Translations under genes and position numbers: made by a program | Source: JALYLC01 sp035696365 | GTDB lineage: Bacteria; Actinomycetota; Thermoleophilia; Gaiellales; JALYLC01 | Direction: 5' to 3' | DNA length: 64,000 bases | Assembly (NCBI GenBank): GCA_035696365.1 | Contig: DASRQS010000131.1 | Span: 18,924-82,923, forward strand | Part shown: piece after piece, positions 16,455 to 24,496 of the stretch | Layout of the letters: the number at the start of each line of letters is the position of its first letter | How positions within the stretch are numbered: position 1 is the stretch's first letter | The notes under the pieces: generated by a model | The model's database searches: none | What the model saw: only the letters and a program-made list of their open reading frames with translations | What the model was told of the DNA's origin: nothing

Positions 16455-17183
16455 ATGGCGAGGCCACTCAGGCAGGACTACCCGGGGGCCGTTCATCACG
16501 TCTACGTGCGTGGGAATGCCCGCGGCCTGATTGCAGTCGACTCTGTGGATCACGAGAGGGCGCTCAGCCTGCTCGGGAGAACCAGCTCGCGCTTCGAGCT
16601 CGTTTGCCATGCGTAGTGCTTCCTCCCGAATCACGCGCACCTGCTCGTGACCTCGCGACTCGGCAATCTCTCCCGGGCCATGCACTGGCTCGGCACCTGC
16701 ACTGCGCTCTCCTTCAACCGCAGGCACGAACGATCCGGTCACGTGTATCAGGGCCGATTCGGCTCGAAGGTGGTCGAGGACGATGCGTATCTCCTCGAGC
16801 TCGCGCGCTATCTCCCGCGCAATCCCGTGCAGGCAGGTCTCTGCTCGTCTCCGGAAGGCTGGGTCTGGTCGAGTTACGCGGCGACCGCCGGGTTGCTGAC
16901 AGCGCCGTGGTTTCTCGATCCGGGTCTGGTGATCCGCGCGCTCGGCCCCGCGACTGCCTACGCCGAATGGGTCGCAGGCGAAGTCGACGCAACCGTCCTC
17001 GACCAACGTGGCTTTCGAATACCGGTGCCGCCGCCGCGTCTCTCGAGTCTGCTCAACGACGGCTCGCAGAGCGCGATCAGGTGCGCGCACTCGCACGGGT
17101 ACACGCAGGCTGCGATCGCGGACTACCTGGGTGTCAACCAGACTCAGGTGAGTCGCAGCCTGGCCGGGGGCCGGGAGGTCTAG
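16455..17183 (+). pseudogene. REP-associated tyrosine transposase (Y1_Tnp/RAYT), interrupted by a TAG
   Basis: Reading from ATG 16455, the frame encodes an IS200/RAYT-type HUH transposase: 'MARPLRQDYPGAVHHVYVRG', the catalytic HxH in FLPNHAHLL (codons 56-64), and the candidate nucleophile Tyr in ARYLPRNP (codon ~119). A C-terminal helix-turn-helix (QAAIADYLGVNQTQVSRSL) follows, as in many RAYTs. Codon 54 (16614-16616) is TAG where relatives have an aromatic residue, so only a headless 178-residue product from 16647 remains. The stop shares a CTAG with the convergent serine hydrolase. Confidence 0.85.
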
Positions 17184-18949
17184 CGGGCGGGCGCCGGGCG
17201 TACCAGCAGGGTTGCCAGGCGGTCTTCGCTGGCATCGAGCTCCAGTTCCAGGTCCACGCTGCCGCGGGGGCCTGGCAGGCGCAGCGTTGTCGCTGCCTCT
17301 CCGTCGCCTGCCACGGCTTCGGGCTCGCTGAACGGGCCATACAGGGCTGCCGCTACTCGCAGCGCTCGCAGTGCTTCCTCCGCGTTTGCCGTGGGCGCCA
17401 GCAGGTTCGCCAGCGAGACGGCTTCGGGTGCAGTTGCTTGGCGCACCGCTGCTGCGGCCAGCTCACCGAGGCGGCGCGACGGGGGCAGGACCGACTCCAC
17501 CGAGAGGGTCTGCACCAGTGGCGGCACCGTGGGCGCCAGCGTGATCGCCAGCTCCACGTGGCCGCGCTCCCCGCGCAGACGCCAGCGGCCGCGCAGCGCG
17601 TCCTCGGCCTCGATGTCCCCCTCGCGCACGAGCGCGCCGTGGCGCTTCCCCAGGCCCGCCAGCTCCTCGCGCCTTTCGGCCAGGGGACGGTCGAGGTCGA
17701 CGTTGCCCGCGAACAGCGTCGCCGCCACGTCGTCGTCCCAGCTCGCGATCAGGCCGTCGACCGCGTCTCGCGCGGCCAGCAGGCCGGGGTCGCGGCGGAT
17801 CGAGCGACGCGGCAGCGCCGCCTCGCGGGCGACGAGCTCCAGCGCACGCCGGACGGGCCACTCGCACTGCGCGTAGGTGACGTTCGCGAGCAGAATCACG
17901 CTCAGGCCGAGCTCCGGCACCCAGCGCATCAGCGTGCCCCAGCCGGGGAGCCCTCCGGGATGCCCGACGTGCCTGCGGCCATCCCGGTCGTGCCAGATCA
18001 TCAGGCCGTAGCCGTAGCCGCCGGCGACGATGCCCGGGGGCTCGGCCAGCGACGGCCATTCGACGCCCGGCGGGAAGGCGCTGCGCGCGCGCGACATCTC
18101 GCGCAGCGTCGCGCGGCTCACCGGCGCCCGCTCGGGCTCGTCGCGCGGCGGCTCGGCGTCGAGGAACACGCCGCTCCAGCGCACCAGGTCGCGCACGCTG
18201 CTGTAGAGGCCGCCGAGGGCGGAGAAGTAGCCGCCGTCGGCGAGCGGCACCTCGGCCGTGTAGCTGTCCCCGGCGGGCCGGTAGCCCGTCGCGACCTGCT
18301 CAGGCGGAAGATCGCCGGCCGTCCAGACCGTCGAGCTCAGGCCGAGCGGATCGAGCACGCGCCGCCGCACGAGGTCCTGGTGGCGTTCCCCGGTCACGGC
18401 CTCTACCACCCGCCCGAGCGCCGCCCAGCTGTAGTTGGAGTACTCGAAGGCCGTCCCGGGCGCGCGCGAGCGCGGCGCGCCGCGCGCAAACACCTGCGAG
18501 CCGACCCAGGAGTTCCCCTCGGCCATCAGGCGATCCGCCCAGGGATCGTCCTGCGGGAGCCCCGCGTCCATCGTCAGCAGCTGGCGCACGGTGACGGGCG
18601 GCGCGTCCGGCCCTGCCTCGGCCAGAGGCCCGAGATCGGGCGCGATCTCGCCGAGCGGCAGATCGATGTCGAGCCGGCCCTCGTCTCGCAACGACAGCAC
18701 GACCATGGCCATGAAGCTCTTCGTCATCGAGCAGATGCGGAAGGCCGTGTCCGCGTCGGGAACGGAGCCCGAGCCGAGGTCGCGCATGCCACAGCCGCCG
18801 GAGTGCAGCAGCTCGCCGTCGAGCCCGATGCCGTAGGCGAGCCCGGGCGCGCCGAGTTCTGCGCGCGCATCGGCGAAGAGGGCGTCGACGGCCGGGGCGG
18901 CAGCCCGCACCCGGGCCGCGCGCCCTGAATCGATGAAGGGCGCCTCCAC
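17180..18949 (-). CDS. serine hydrolase, class C beta-lactamase family
   Basis: A 589-residue protein with an N-terminal beta-lactamase/esterase domain of about 380 residues. It has Ser74-x-x-Lys77 in CSMTKSF, the Tyr-x-Asn motif in EYSNYSW (~170) and GHPGG (~335) in the third-motif position. About 200 further residues form a C-terminal domain. No signal peptide is evident. GTG 18949 is supported by TAGGAT (18963-18958) 8 bases upstream. It diverges from the second molybdenum hydroxylase unit. The substrate could be an ester, amide or lactone. Confidence 0.83.
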   Translation of the reverse strand: MEAPFIDSGRAARVRAAAPAVDALFADARAELGAPGLAYGIGLDGELLHSGGCGMRDLGSGSVPDADTAFRICSMTKSFMAMVVLSLRDEGRLDIDLPLGEIAPDLGPLAEAGPDAPPVTVRQLLTMDAGLPQDDPWADRLMAEGNSWVGSQVFARGAPRSRAPGTAFEYSNYSWAALGRVVEAVTGERHQDLVRRRVLDPLGLSSTVWTAGDLPPEQVATGYRPAGDSYTAEVPLADGGYFSALGGLYSSVRDLVRWSGVFLDAEPPRDEPERAPVSRATLREMSRARSAFPPGVEWPSLAEPPGIVAGGYGYGLMIWHDRDGRRHVGHPGGLPGWGTLMRWVPELGLSVILLANVTYAQCEWPVRRALELVAREAALPRRSIRRDPGLLAARDAVDGLIASWDDDVAATLFAGNVDLDRPLAERREELAGLGKRHGALVREGDIEAEDALRGRWRLRGERGHVELAITLAPTVPPLVQTLSVESVLPPSRRLGELAAAAVRQATAPEAVSLANLLAPTANAEEALRALRVAAALYGPFSEPEAVAGDGEAATTLRLPGPRGSVDLELELDASEDRLATLLVRPAPAR

Positions 18950-19057
18950 GAGGCGGGATCCTAGTTACCGGGCTCCCTGAGGTCGCTCGTTCCGTCCTGC
19001 GGAACGCGCTCCGCCCGCAGGTGCATTCCGGCGCGGAACGCTCTAGCATCCTGGTCG
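18950..19057. promoter_or_regulatory. divergent control region with two TTCCG/CGGAA palindromes
   Basis: Leftward -10 TAGGAT (18963-18958) and rightward -10 TAGCAT (19044-19049, 8 bases before ATG 19058) flank two inverted repeats: GTTCCG...CGGAAC at 18989-19005 and ATTCCGGCGCGGAAC at 19025-19039. The second sits where the rightward spacer would be. The arms match the palindrome at 32750-32766 and the IR beside the IclR gene. Confidence 0.5.
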
Positions 19058-19513
19058 ATGACGGCCCTGCGGATCAACCACGTGAGCGTGTCGTCGCCGG
19101 ATCAGGACGCGTCCGGGCGCTTCTACGAAGATCTCTTCGGCGTCGAGCGCATCCCGGCGCCCAACTTCGGCTTCCGCGTCGACTGGTACCGCTTCGGCGA
19201 CACCCAGCTGCACATCTTCCCCGAGGACGACAAGGCGCCCAAGCGCCACCACCTCGGGATCACGGTCGACGACATCCTTCCCGTCTACAAGCGGGCGCAG
19301 GAGCTCGGGGTGATCGACCCGGTGTTCACCGACTGCGTGCGCGTGCTCGCGGACGGCAACGTGCAGTTCTACCTGCGCGATCCGGGCGGCAACCTGCTCG
19401 AGATCAACGGGCCGGTGGGCGACTACACGACCGACGACATCCCGGAGCTCAAGCCGCTCTCCGAGCTGTACCCCCAGGGCCCCGAGAACGCCGGCGCCCG
19501 GCTGTACGTCTGA
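19058..19513 (+). CDS. VOC (glyoxalase/bleomycin resistance) family protein
   Basis: A 151-residue protein with two beta-alpha-beta-beta-beta units: 'RINHVSVSSPDQDASGRFYE' first and 'HHLGITVDDILPVYKRAQEL' second, ending 'FYLRDPGGNLLEINGP'. The likely metal ligands are His8, a Glu/His near residue 50-67, and Glu at about 128. It is the first gene of the operon that continues with a Mo hydroxylase, 18 bases before the FAD subunit. It may be an isomerase, dioxygenase or lyase for that pathway. Confidence 0.82.
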   Translation: MTALRINHVSVSSPDQDASGRFYEDLFGVERIPAPNFGFRVDWYRFGDTQLHIFPEDDKAPKRHHLGITVDDILPVYKRAQELGVIDPVFTDCVRVLADGNVQFYLRDPGGNLLEINGPVGDYTTDDIPELKPLSELYPQGPENAGARLYV

Positions 19514-19531
19514 AACACTCTTGGAGGTTCG

Positions 19532-20317
19532 ATGTCCGCACCACCGGAACTGCTGACACCCACCTCGGCTGCCGAGGCCGCCGCCGCATTCGGCGACGGC
19601 GCGGATGTGACGGTGATGGGCGGCGGGACGATCCTGCTGCCCGAGTTGACGAACGGCCGTCTGCGGCCCATGCGCGTGCTGATGCTCGGCCGTGCCGGGA
19701 TGAGCGGGATCGACAACTCGAACGGCGTCGTCCGGATCGGTGCCGCAACGCCGGTTGGTGAGCTTCAGGATGCCCCGGAGCCGCTCGTCACGGCGGCCAG
19801 GCACGTGGCCGACCAGGAGATCCGCGCGGTGGGCACCATTGGCGGGAACCTCTGCGCGCCCGCGGGCCAGGCCGCCCCGCGCGGCGATCTGCAAGCCCCG
19901 CTGCTCGCGCTGGGGGCGCGCATCACCTCGGCGGGCGCCGGCGGTGAGAAGACCGAGGACGTCGACGTGTTCCTCGACGCCACGAGCGGACGGCTCGTGC
20001 TCTCGATCGACGTGCCCGGCGGGCAGCAGTTCGGCTACGCGCGGCTCGACCGCCCGCACACGCACCACTACACGATGCTCGCCGTGAGCGCCGTCAAGGG
20101 CGCGGACGGCGTGCGCGTCGCCGCCTCGGGCGTCGGCCCTCGCGCCCGCCGCCTCCGCGGGGTGGAGTCGGCGCTCGCGGGCGGCGCCTCGGCGACGGAC
20201 GCCGCGAGCCACGCGGCCGAAGGCCTGGATCTGCCGACCGACGCGCTCGCGTCGGCCTGGTACCGGGAGCAAATGCTGCCGCTGCTCGTGCAGCGCGCGC
20301 TCGGACAACTCGGTTAA
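19532..20317 (+). CDS. second molybdenum hydroxylase, FAD-binding subunit
   Basis: A 261-residue CoxM-like FAD subunit. Its FAD loops are VMGGGTILLPELTNGRL (about residues 28-44) and IRAVGTIGGNLCAPAGQAA (~98-116). GGAGG (19523-19527) lies 4 bases before the ATG. It is shorter than the first operon's FAD subunit because the C-terminal domain is reduced. The order FAD, FeS, Mo1, Mo2 and the four-gene composition match nicotinate dehydrogenase-type enzymes better than xanthine dehydrogenase. Confidence 0.88.
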   Translation: MSAPPELLTPTSAAEAAAAFGDGADVTVMGGGTILLPELTNGRLRPMRVLMLGRAGMSGIDNSNGVVRIGAATPVGELQDAPEPLVTAARHVADQEIRAVGTIGGNLCAPAGQAAPRGDLQAPLLALGARITSAGAGGEKTEDVDVFLDATSGRLVLSIDVPGGQQFGYARLDRPHTHHYTMLAVSAVKGADGVRVAASGVGPRARRLRGVESALAGGASATDAASHAAEGLDLPTDALASAWYREQMLPLLVQRALGQLG

Positions 20318-20329
20318 GGGAGGACGCTG

Positions 20330-20788
20330 ATGCACCTCGTTGTCAACGGCCTCGAGCACGAGATTCGAGCCGACGGCCTCACCTCTCTCCTGCGTGTCCT
20401 GCGGGAGGAACTCCTCGTCCTGTCGCCCAAGGCCGGTTGCGAGCAGGGCGGATGCGGCGCCTGCACGGTGCTGATCGACGGCCAGCCGCGGCGCGCCTGC
20501 CTGACGCCCGTCGCGGCGATCGAGGGCGCCGAGGTCACGACCGTCGAGGGTCTCTCCGACGGCGTCGATCTGGCGCCCATCCAGCAGGCCTTCTACGACA
20601 AGTACGCCTCCCAGTGCGGCTTCTGCTCGCCGGGCATGATGATGGCCGCGACTGCGCTTCTGGCGCACACTCCGCAGGCCTCGCGCGAGCAGATCATGGA
20701 AGCCCTGGAGGGCCATCTCTGCCGCTGTACGGGCTACGTCAAGATCCTCGACGCCGTCGAGTCGGTTGCAAAGGCAGGTTCGGTATGA
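20330..20788 (+). CDS. second molybdenum hydroxylase, 2Fe-2S subunit
   Basis: 152 residues with both [2Fe-2S] sites: GCEQGGCGACTV (~36-47) and CGFCSPG with CRCTGY. A GGGAGG ribosome site stands a few bases before ATG 20330. The stop overlaps the Mo-subunit start (ATGA). Electron transfer is Mo to FeS to FAD. Confidence 0.93.
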   Translation: MHLVVNGLEHEIRADGLTSLLRVLREELLVLSPKAGCEQGGCGACTVLIDGQPRRACLTPVAAIEGAEVTTVEGLSDGVDLAPIQQAFYDKYASQCGFCSPGMMMAATALLAHTPQASREQIMEALEGHLCRCTGYVKILDAVESVAKAGSV

Positions 20789-22170
20789 AGGCCGTCGGCG
20801 CTCGGCTCCCCCGCTACGACGGGATCGCGCACGTCACCGGGCGGACGAAGTACGTGGCCGACTGGTCCGTCCAGGGCATGCTGGCCTGCAAGCCTCTACG
20901 CTCGCCGCATCACAGCGCGCGCATCCTCAGCATCGATACGTCGAAGGCCGAGGCGCATCCTGGCGTGTTCGCCGTGATCACGCACAAGGACATCCCGAAG
21001 AACATCGTCGGCCATCTCGCGGCGCTCGGAGTGCCTCCCGACGAGCCGTACCTGGCCGAGGGCGAGGTGCGTTTCAAGGGCCAGTTGATCGGCGGCGTGG
21101 CGGCCGTCGACGAGGCCACGGCGCACGAGGCGGTCGATCTGATCGACGTGAAGTACGAGGTGCGGGAGCCGTTCCTCGACATCCGCAGGGCCTTCGATCC
21201 CGGTCAGCCGCAGCTCACCGACAAGGGCAACGTGTTCTTCTACGACCCCTACGACCACCGCAAGGTCACCAAGGGCGACGTGGATGCGGCGTTCGAGAAG
21301 GCCGACGTGATCGTCAAGGGCTCGTACCGCCCGAGCGCGATCGAGCAGGCGCCGATCGAGCCGCAGGGCTGCCTGGTCGTGCCGGAGAGCGACGGCCGGC
21401 TGACCGTCTACACCTGCACCCAGGCGATGTACTTCACGATGGGCGTGCTGGCCGAGCACCTGCAGCGCACCCCAGGCAGCATCAAGCTCGTCGGCGGTAC
21501 GGTGGGCGGGGGCTTCGGAGGCAAGGTCGACTCCGCCTCGGAGCCGCTGGCCGCGCTGCTCGCGCTCAAGGCCCGGCGACCCGTGCGCTGGATGTTCACG
21601 CGCGAGGAGGAAATGCTCGCTGCCAGCGTCCGCGCCTCCTGGCACGTCGAGATGGCCGATGCGCTGACGAAGGACGGCTGGATCCTCGGCCGCAAGGTCC
21701 TGACGCTTCACGATGCCGGCGCCTACACGCGCTTCTCGAGCTACGGCGCGACCAAGCACTCGTTCCACCTGGCGGGCGCCTACACGGTGCCGGCCATGCG
21801 CACGCAGGCCTACGTGATCTGGACGAACCACGTACCGACGACCGCGATGCGGGGCTTCGGCGTCACCTCGGCGTCGTTTGCAATCGAGCTTCAGATGACC
21901 CGCAACGCGGCCGTCCTCGGCATCGACCCATGGGAGTTCCGGCTCAAGAACGCCAACCGTCCGGGCGACCTCATGCCAACACGGAAGCCACTCGAGGATC
22001 CCTCGACGATCGACACGATCCGGGCTTGTGCGGAGGCAGTCGGGCATCCGCTGTCCGCGACCTACCGCGACATGAAGAACGACCAGCGGTCGGGCGAGTG
22101 GCTGCCCCCGCATCTGGTCGATCAGGAGGCGGACGCGAAACTCGGAGACCCCAAGGAGGCAGCGCGATGA
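20785..22170 (+). CDS. second molybdenum hydroxylase, Mo subunit N-terminal half
   Basis: 461 residues corresponding to the first 60 percent of a normal ~770-residue molybdopterin subunit. It includes the a/b hammerhead domain ('YVADWSVQGMLACKPLRSPH'), the GGGFGGK motif (~240) and the AMRGFG active-site loop (~354). It ends at 'AKLGDPKEAAR', and the remainder is a separate gene overlapping by ATGA. Nicotinate dehydrogenase of Eubacterium barkeri is likewise built from two separate Mo polypeptides. Confidence 0.87.
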   Translation: MKAVGARLPRYDGIAHVTGRTKYVADWSVQGMLACKPLRSPHHSARILSIDTSKAEAHPGVFAVITHKDIPKNIVGHLAALGVPPDEPYLAEGEVRFKGQLIGGVAAVDEATAHEAVDLIDVKYEVREPFLDIRRAFDPGQPQLTDKGNVFFYDPYDHRKVTKGDVDAAFEKADVIVKGSYRPSAIEQAPIEPQGCLVVPESDGRLTVYTCTQAMYFTMGVLAEHLQRTPGSIKLVGGTVGGGFGGKVDSASEPLAALLALKARRPVRWMFTREEEMLAASVRASWHVEMADALTKDGWILGRKVLTLHDAGAYTRFSSYGATKHSFHLAGAYTVPAMRTQAYVIWTNHVPTTAMRGFGVTSASFAIELQMTRNAAVLGIDPWEFRLKNANRPGDLMPTRKPLEDPSTIDTIRACAEAVGHPLSATYRDMKNDQRSGEWLPPHLVDQEADAKLGDPKEAAR

Positions 22171-23270
22171 GGCATCGTGGACGCGGCCTCGCCGCGATCG
22201 AATATCCGACCGGCATGAACCAGGGCGGAGATCCCTCGCAGGCCTGGGTCAAGATCAAGCCCGACGGCCGCGTGGACGTGTTCGCGGGCACGGTCGACCT
22301 CGGCCAGGGCTCCAAGACGGTGCACACGCAGATCGTGGCCGACACGCTGGGCGTGCCGTACGAGTCGGTCAACATGGACGTGTCGAACACCGATTCGTCG
22401 CCGCTCTGCACCGGCACGTTCGCTTCGCGCGGCACGTTCATCGGCGGCCTCGCGGTGCTCAAGGCCGCCAAGAAGGCCAAGGAGAAGATGCTCGAGATCG
22501 CCGGCCAGGCGATGGAGATCGATCCCGCCGACCTGGACGTCCAGGACGGCATGGTCTACGTGAAGGGCTCGCCCGACCGCAAGATGTCGGTCGGCGAGGT
22601 TTCCGCGGCGGCCACCTGGGGCTTCGGCGAGCTCATCACCGGCACCGGCGTGCACCTCAAGGCGTATTCGATGCCGGATCCCGACACCGGCGAGTGCGAT
22701 CCCGATCACGCCATCTCCTACGCCGCGTGCGTGGTGGACGTCGAGGTCGACGACGAGACCGGCACCGTGACGGTGCTGAGCATGGTGCAGGCCTACGACG
22801 TCGGGCACGCGATCAACCCCACGCTCGTCGAGGGCCAGATCGAGGGCGGGGCCATGATGGGTCTCGGGCTCGGGCTGCTCGAGCAGTCCTATCCGCACTA
22901 CCCGAGCACGGAGGGTCGCGGCAACGAGTTCGGCGCGTACCTCATGCCGGGGCTGCCCGACTTCCCCGAGATCACCTCGGTGATCGTCGAGAACCCCTCG
23001 TCCGACGGCCCGTTCGGCGCCAAGGCGATCGGCGAGATGGCCAACAACGCGCAGGGCCCGGCGATCTGCTCGGCCATCTACGACGCCGTCGGCGTGTGGG
23101 TGCCGCAACAGCCGGCGACGCCGGAGCGGGTGCTGCGCGCCCTGCAGGCCCAGGCGGCCGGCACGGACGCCCCGCGCCAGGACGGCAAGACCGTGATCTT
23201 CGACGGGGACATCAGCGTCATGACCCACGCCGGCGAGTCGTCGCCCTTCCGCGACGTCATCGGCGTCTGA
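22167..23270 (+). CDS. second molybdenum hydroxylase, Mo subunit C-terminal half
   Basis: 367 residues carrying the rest of the molybdopterin-binding domain: VDLGQGSKTVHTQIVADTL (~42-60) and the catalytic Glu in FGAKAIGEM (~285). A perfect AAGGAGG (22153-22159) precedes the ATG by 7 bases. This argues that the split is a real gene boundary and not a sequencing frameshift. The last ~40 residues beyond the domain look variable. The stop overlaps the cupin start (TGATG). Confidence 0.87.
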   Translation: MRHRGRGLAAIEYPTGMNQGGDPSQAWVKIKPDGRVDVFAGTVDLGQGSKTVHTQIVADTLGVPYESVNMDVSNTDSSPLCTGTFASRGTFIGGLAVLKAAKKAKEKMLEIAGQAMEIDPADLDVQDGMVYVKGSPDRKMSVGEVSAAATWGFGELITGTGVHLKAYSMPDPDTGECDPDHAISYAACVVDVEVDDETGTVTVLSMVQAYDVGHAINPTLVEGQIEGGAMMGLGLGLLEQSYPHYPSTEGRGNEFGAYLMPGLPDFPEITSVIVENPSSDGPFGAKAIGEMANNAQGPAICSAIYDAVGVWVPQQPATPERVLRALQAQAAGTDAPRQDGKTVIFDGDISVMTHAGESSPFRDVIGV

Positions 23271-23668
23271 TGAGCGGCATCGCCAGCCCCTTCCGCACCT
23301 GGAACGACGTCCCGGCGAGCGAGTTCCACCCGGGGGTGTATCTGCGCGCCATCGGTGGCGAGCAGGTCTGCATCTGCAAAGCCACGTACGAGCCCGGGAA
23401 GCAGGTGCCGCTGCACACGCACGAGCACACCGAGCAGGTCATGGTGATCCTCGAGGGCGAGGTCACGATGACCATCGCGGGCGAGACGAAGACGCTCAGG
23501 CAGGGCGACGTGGTCGTCGTCAACCGGGGCGTCGAGCACTCGCTGATCTCGGAGCCCGGCGTGACCTTCCTCGAGGCGCTCGCGCCCGTGCCACTCGATC
23601 ACATCCCCGATCGCGAGCGCGATCTCGTGCTCGGGCCCGACGGAGGCGCGACGCACGTCGAGAAGTAG
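23270..23668 (+). CDS. cupin-domain protein
   Basis: A 132-residue single cupin. Metal-binding motif 1 is HTHEHTEQ with a Glu about ten residues on, and motif 2 is 'GDVVVVNRGVEHS'. It is coupled to the Mo subunit by TGATG overlap. It may be a small dioxygenase, isomerase or sensor acting on the hydroxylated product. The exact role is unknown. Confidence 0.8.
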   Translation: MSGIASPFRTWNDVPASEFHPGVYLRAIGGEQVCICKATYEPGKQVPLHTHEHTEQVMVILEGEVTMTIAGETKTLRQGDVVVVNRGVEHSLISEPGVTFLEALAPVPLDHIPDRERDLVLGPDGGATHVEK

Positions 23669-23704
23669 TCGCAGGCGTCGCGCGGATCCGGGCATCCGGG
23701 CGAC

Positions 23705-24451
23705 GTGAACGGGTGGATCGCGATCGTCGTGGTCGCGCTTCTGCTCGCGGTCGCGCTGCAGGCGGCCACCGGCTTCGGCTTCGCTCTGCTCGCCGGGCCG
23801 TCGCTGTACGCCGTGATGACGCCCACGCACGCGGTGGCGCTGCTGCTGATCCTCGGGCTGTGCGTCAACGTGCTCGTGCTGGCCGGTGAGCGCCGGCGGC
23901 TCGCGGTCGACTGGCGCGGGCTCGTGCCCGCCATGCTGGCAGCGCTGCCGGGCCTGCCGATCGGCGCGCTGCTCGTGCGCGCCCTCCCCCCCGACGCGTT
24001 ACGCATCGCCATCGGCGTCATCGTCTGCTCGCTGGTGGCAGACCGGCTGCTGCGGCGGGCGCCCGCGGGAAGGCCGCCACCTGGCCGGGCGACGGCGGCG
24101 GTCGCCGGATTCGCGGCGGGCGTCCTGACGACGTCGACGACCACCAACGGCCCGCCGCTCGCGCTCTGGCTGGGAGGCCGCGGACTCTCGCCGGCCGTCG
24201 TGCGCGACACCGTCTCGGCGGCGTTCCTGTTCCTCGACCTGGTCGGCGTCGGCGTCGTCCTCGCCGTCGTCGGCCCGCACCGAGCGCTCGCCGAGGCCGT
24301 CTGGCTCCCGGCGCTGATCCCCGTCGTGCTGGTGGGCCACCTCGCCGGCAGCTGGGTCTTCCGCCGCCTGCCGCCCCACCGCTACGACCAGCTGCTCCTG
24401 GTCGCAGTGGCCGCCGCGGGTGCGGTCAGCATCGCGACCGGCCTGCGCTGA
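23705..24451 (+). CDS. TauE/SafE-family membrane permease
   Basis: A 248-residue integral membrane protein with 7-8 hydrophobic helices. It shows the two family repeats, each with the G-F-G/G-G pattern ('ALQAATGFGFALLAGPSL' and 'TTSTTTNGPPLALWLGGRG'). Members move sulfite, sulfonates or organic anions. It follows the cupin by 36 bases and may transport a substrate or product of the hydroxylase operon. The stop is followed within 3 bases by a REP-like repeat. Confidence 0.83.
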   Translation: MNGWIAIVVVALLLAVALQAATGFGFALLAGPSLYAVMTPTHAVALLLILGLCVNVLVLAGERRRLAVDWRGLVPAMLAALPGLPIGALLVRALPPDALRIAIGVIVCSLVADRLLRRAPAGRPPPGRATAAVAGFAAGVLTTSTTTNGPPLALWLGGRGLSPAVVRDTVSAAFLFLDLVGVGVVLAVVGPHRALAEAVWLPALIPVVLVGHLAGSWVFRRLPPHRYDQLLLVAVAAAGAVSIATGLR

Positions 24452-24454
24452 CGC

Positions 24455-24487
24455 TGCACAAACCGGGGTCTCACCCCAATTCGTGCA
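24455..24487. repeat. REP-like palindrome, copy 2
   Basis: GGGGT and ACCCC arms around CTC, with outer TGCAC and GTGCA arms, form an imperfect hairpin. It fills the gap between the convergent TauE/SafE (+) and diol dehydratase (-) genes and may act as a two-way terminator. Confidence 0.7.
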
Positions 24488-24496
24488 CGGGCGGGC

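Noticed and set aside
20785..23270. Split Mo subunit as a sequencing frameshift
   Set aside because: The junction is an ATGA overlap with a perfect AAGGAGG before the second gene, and two-piece Mo subunits are known. A frameshift is less likely, though reads would settle it.
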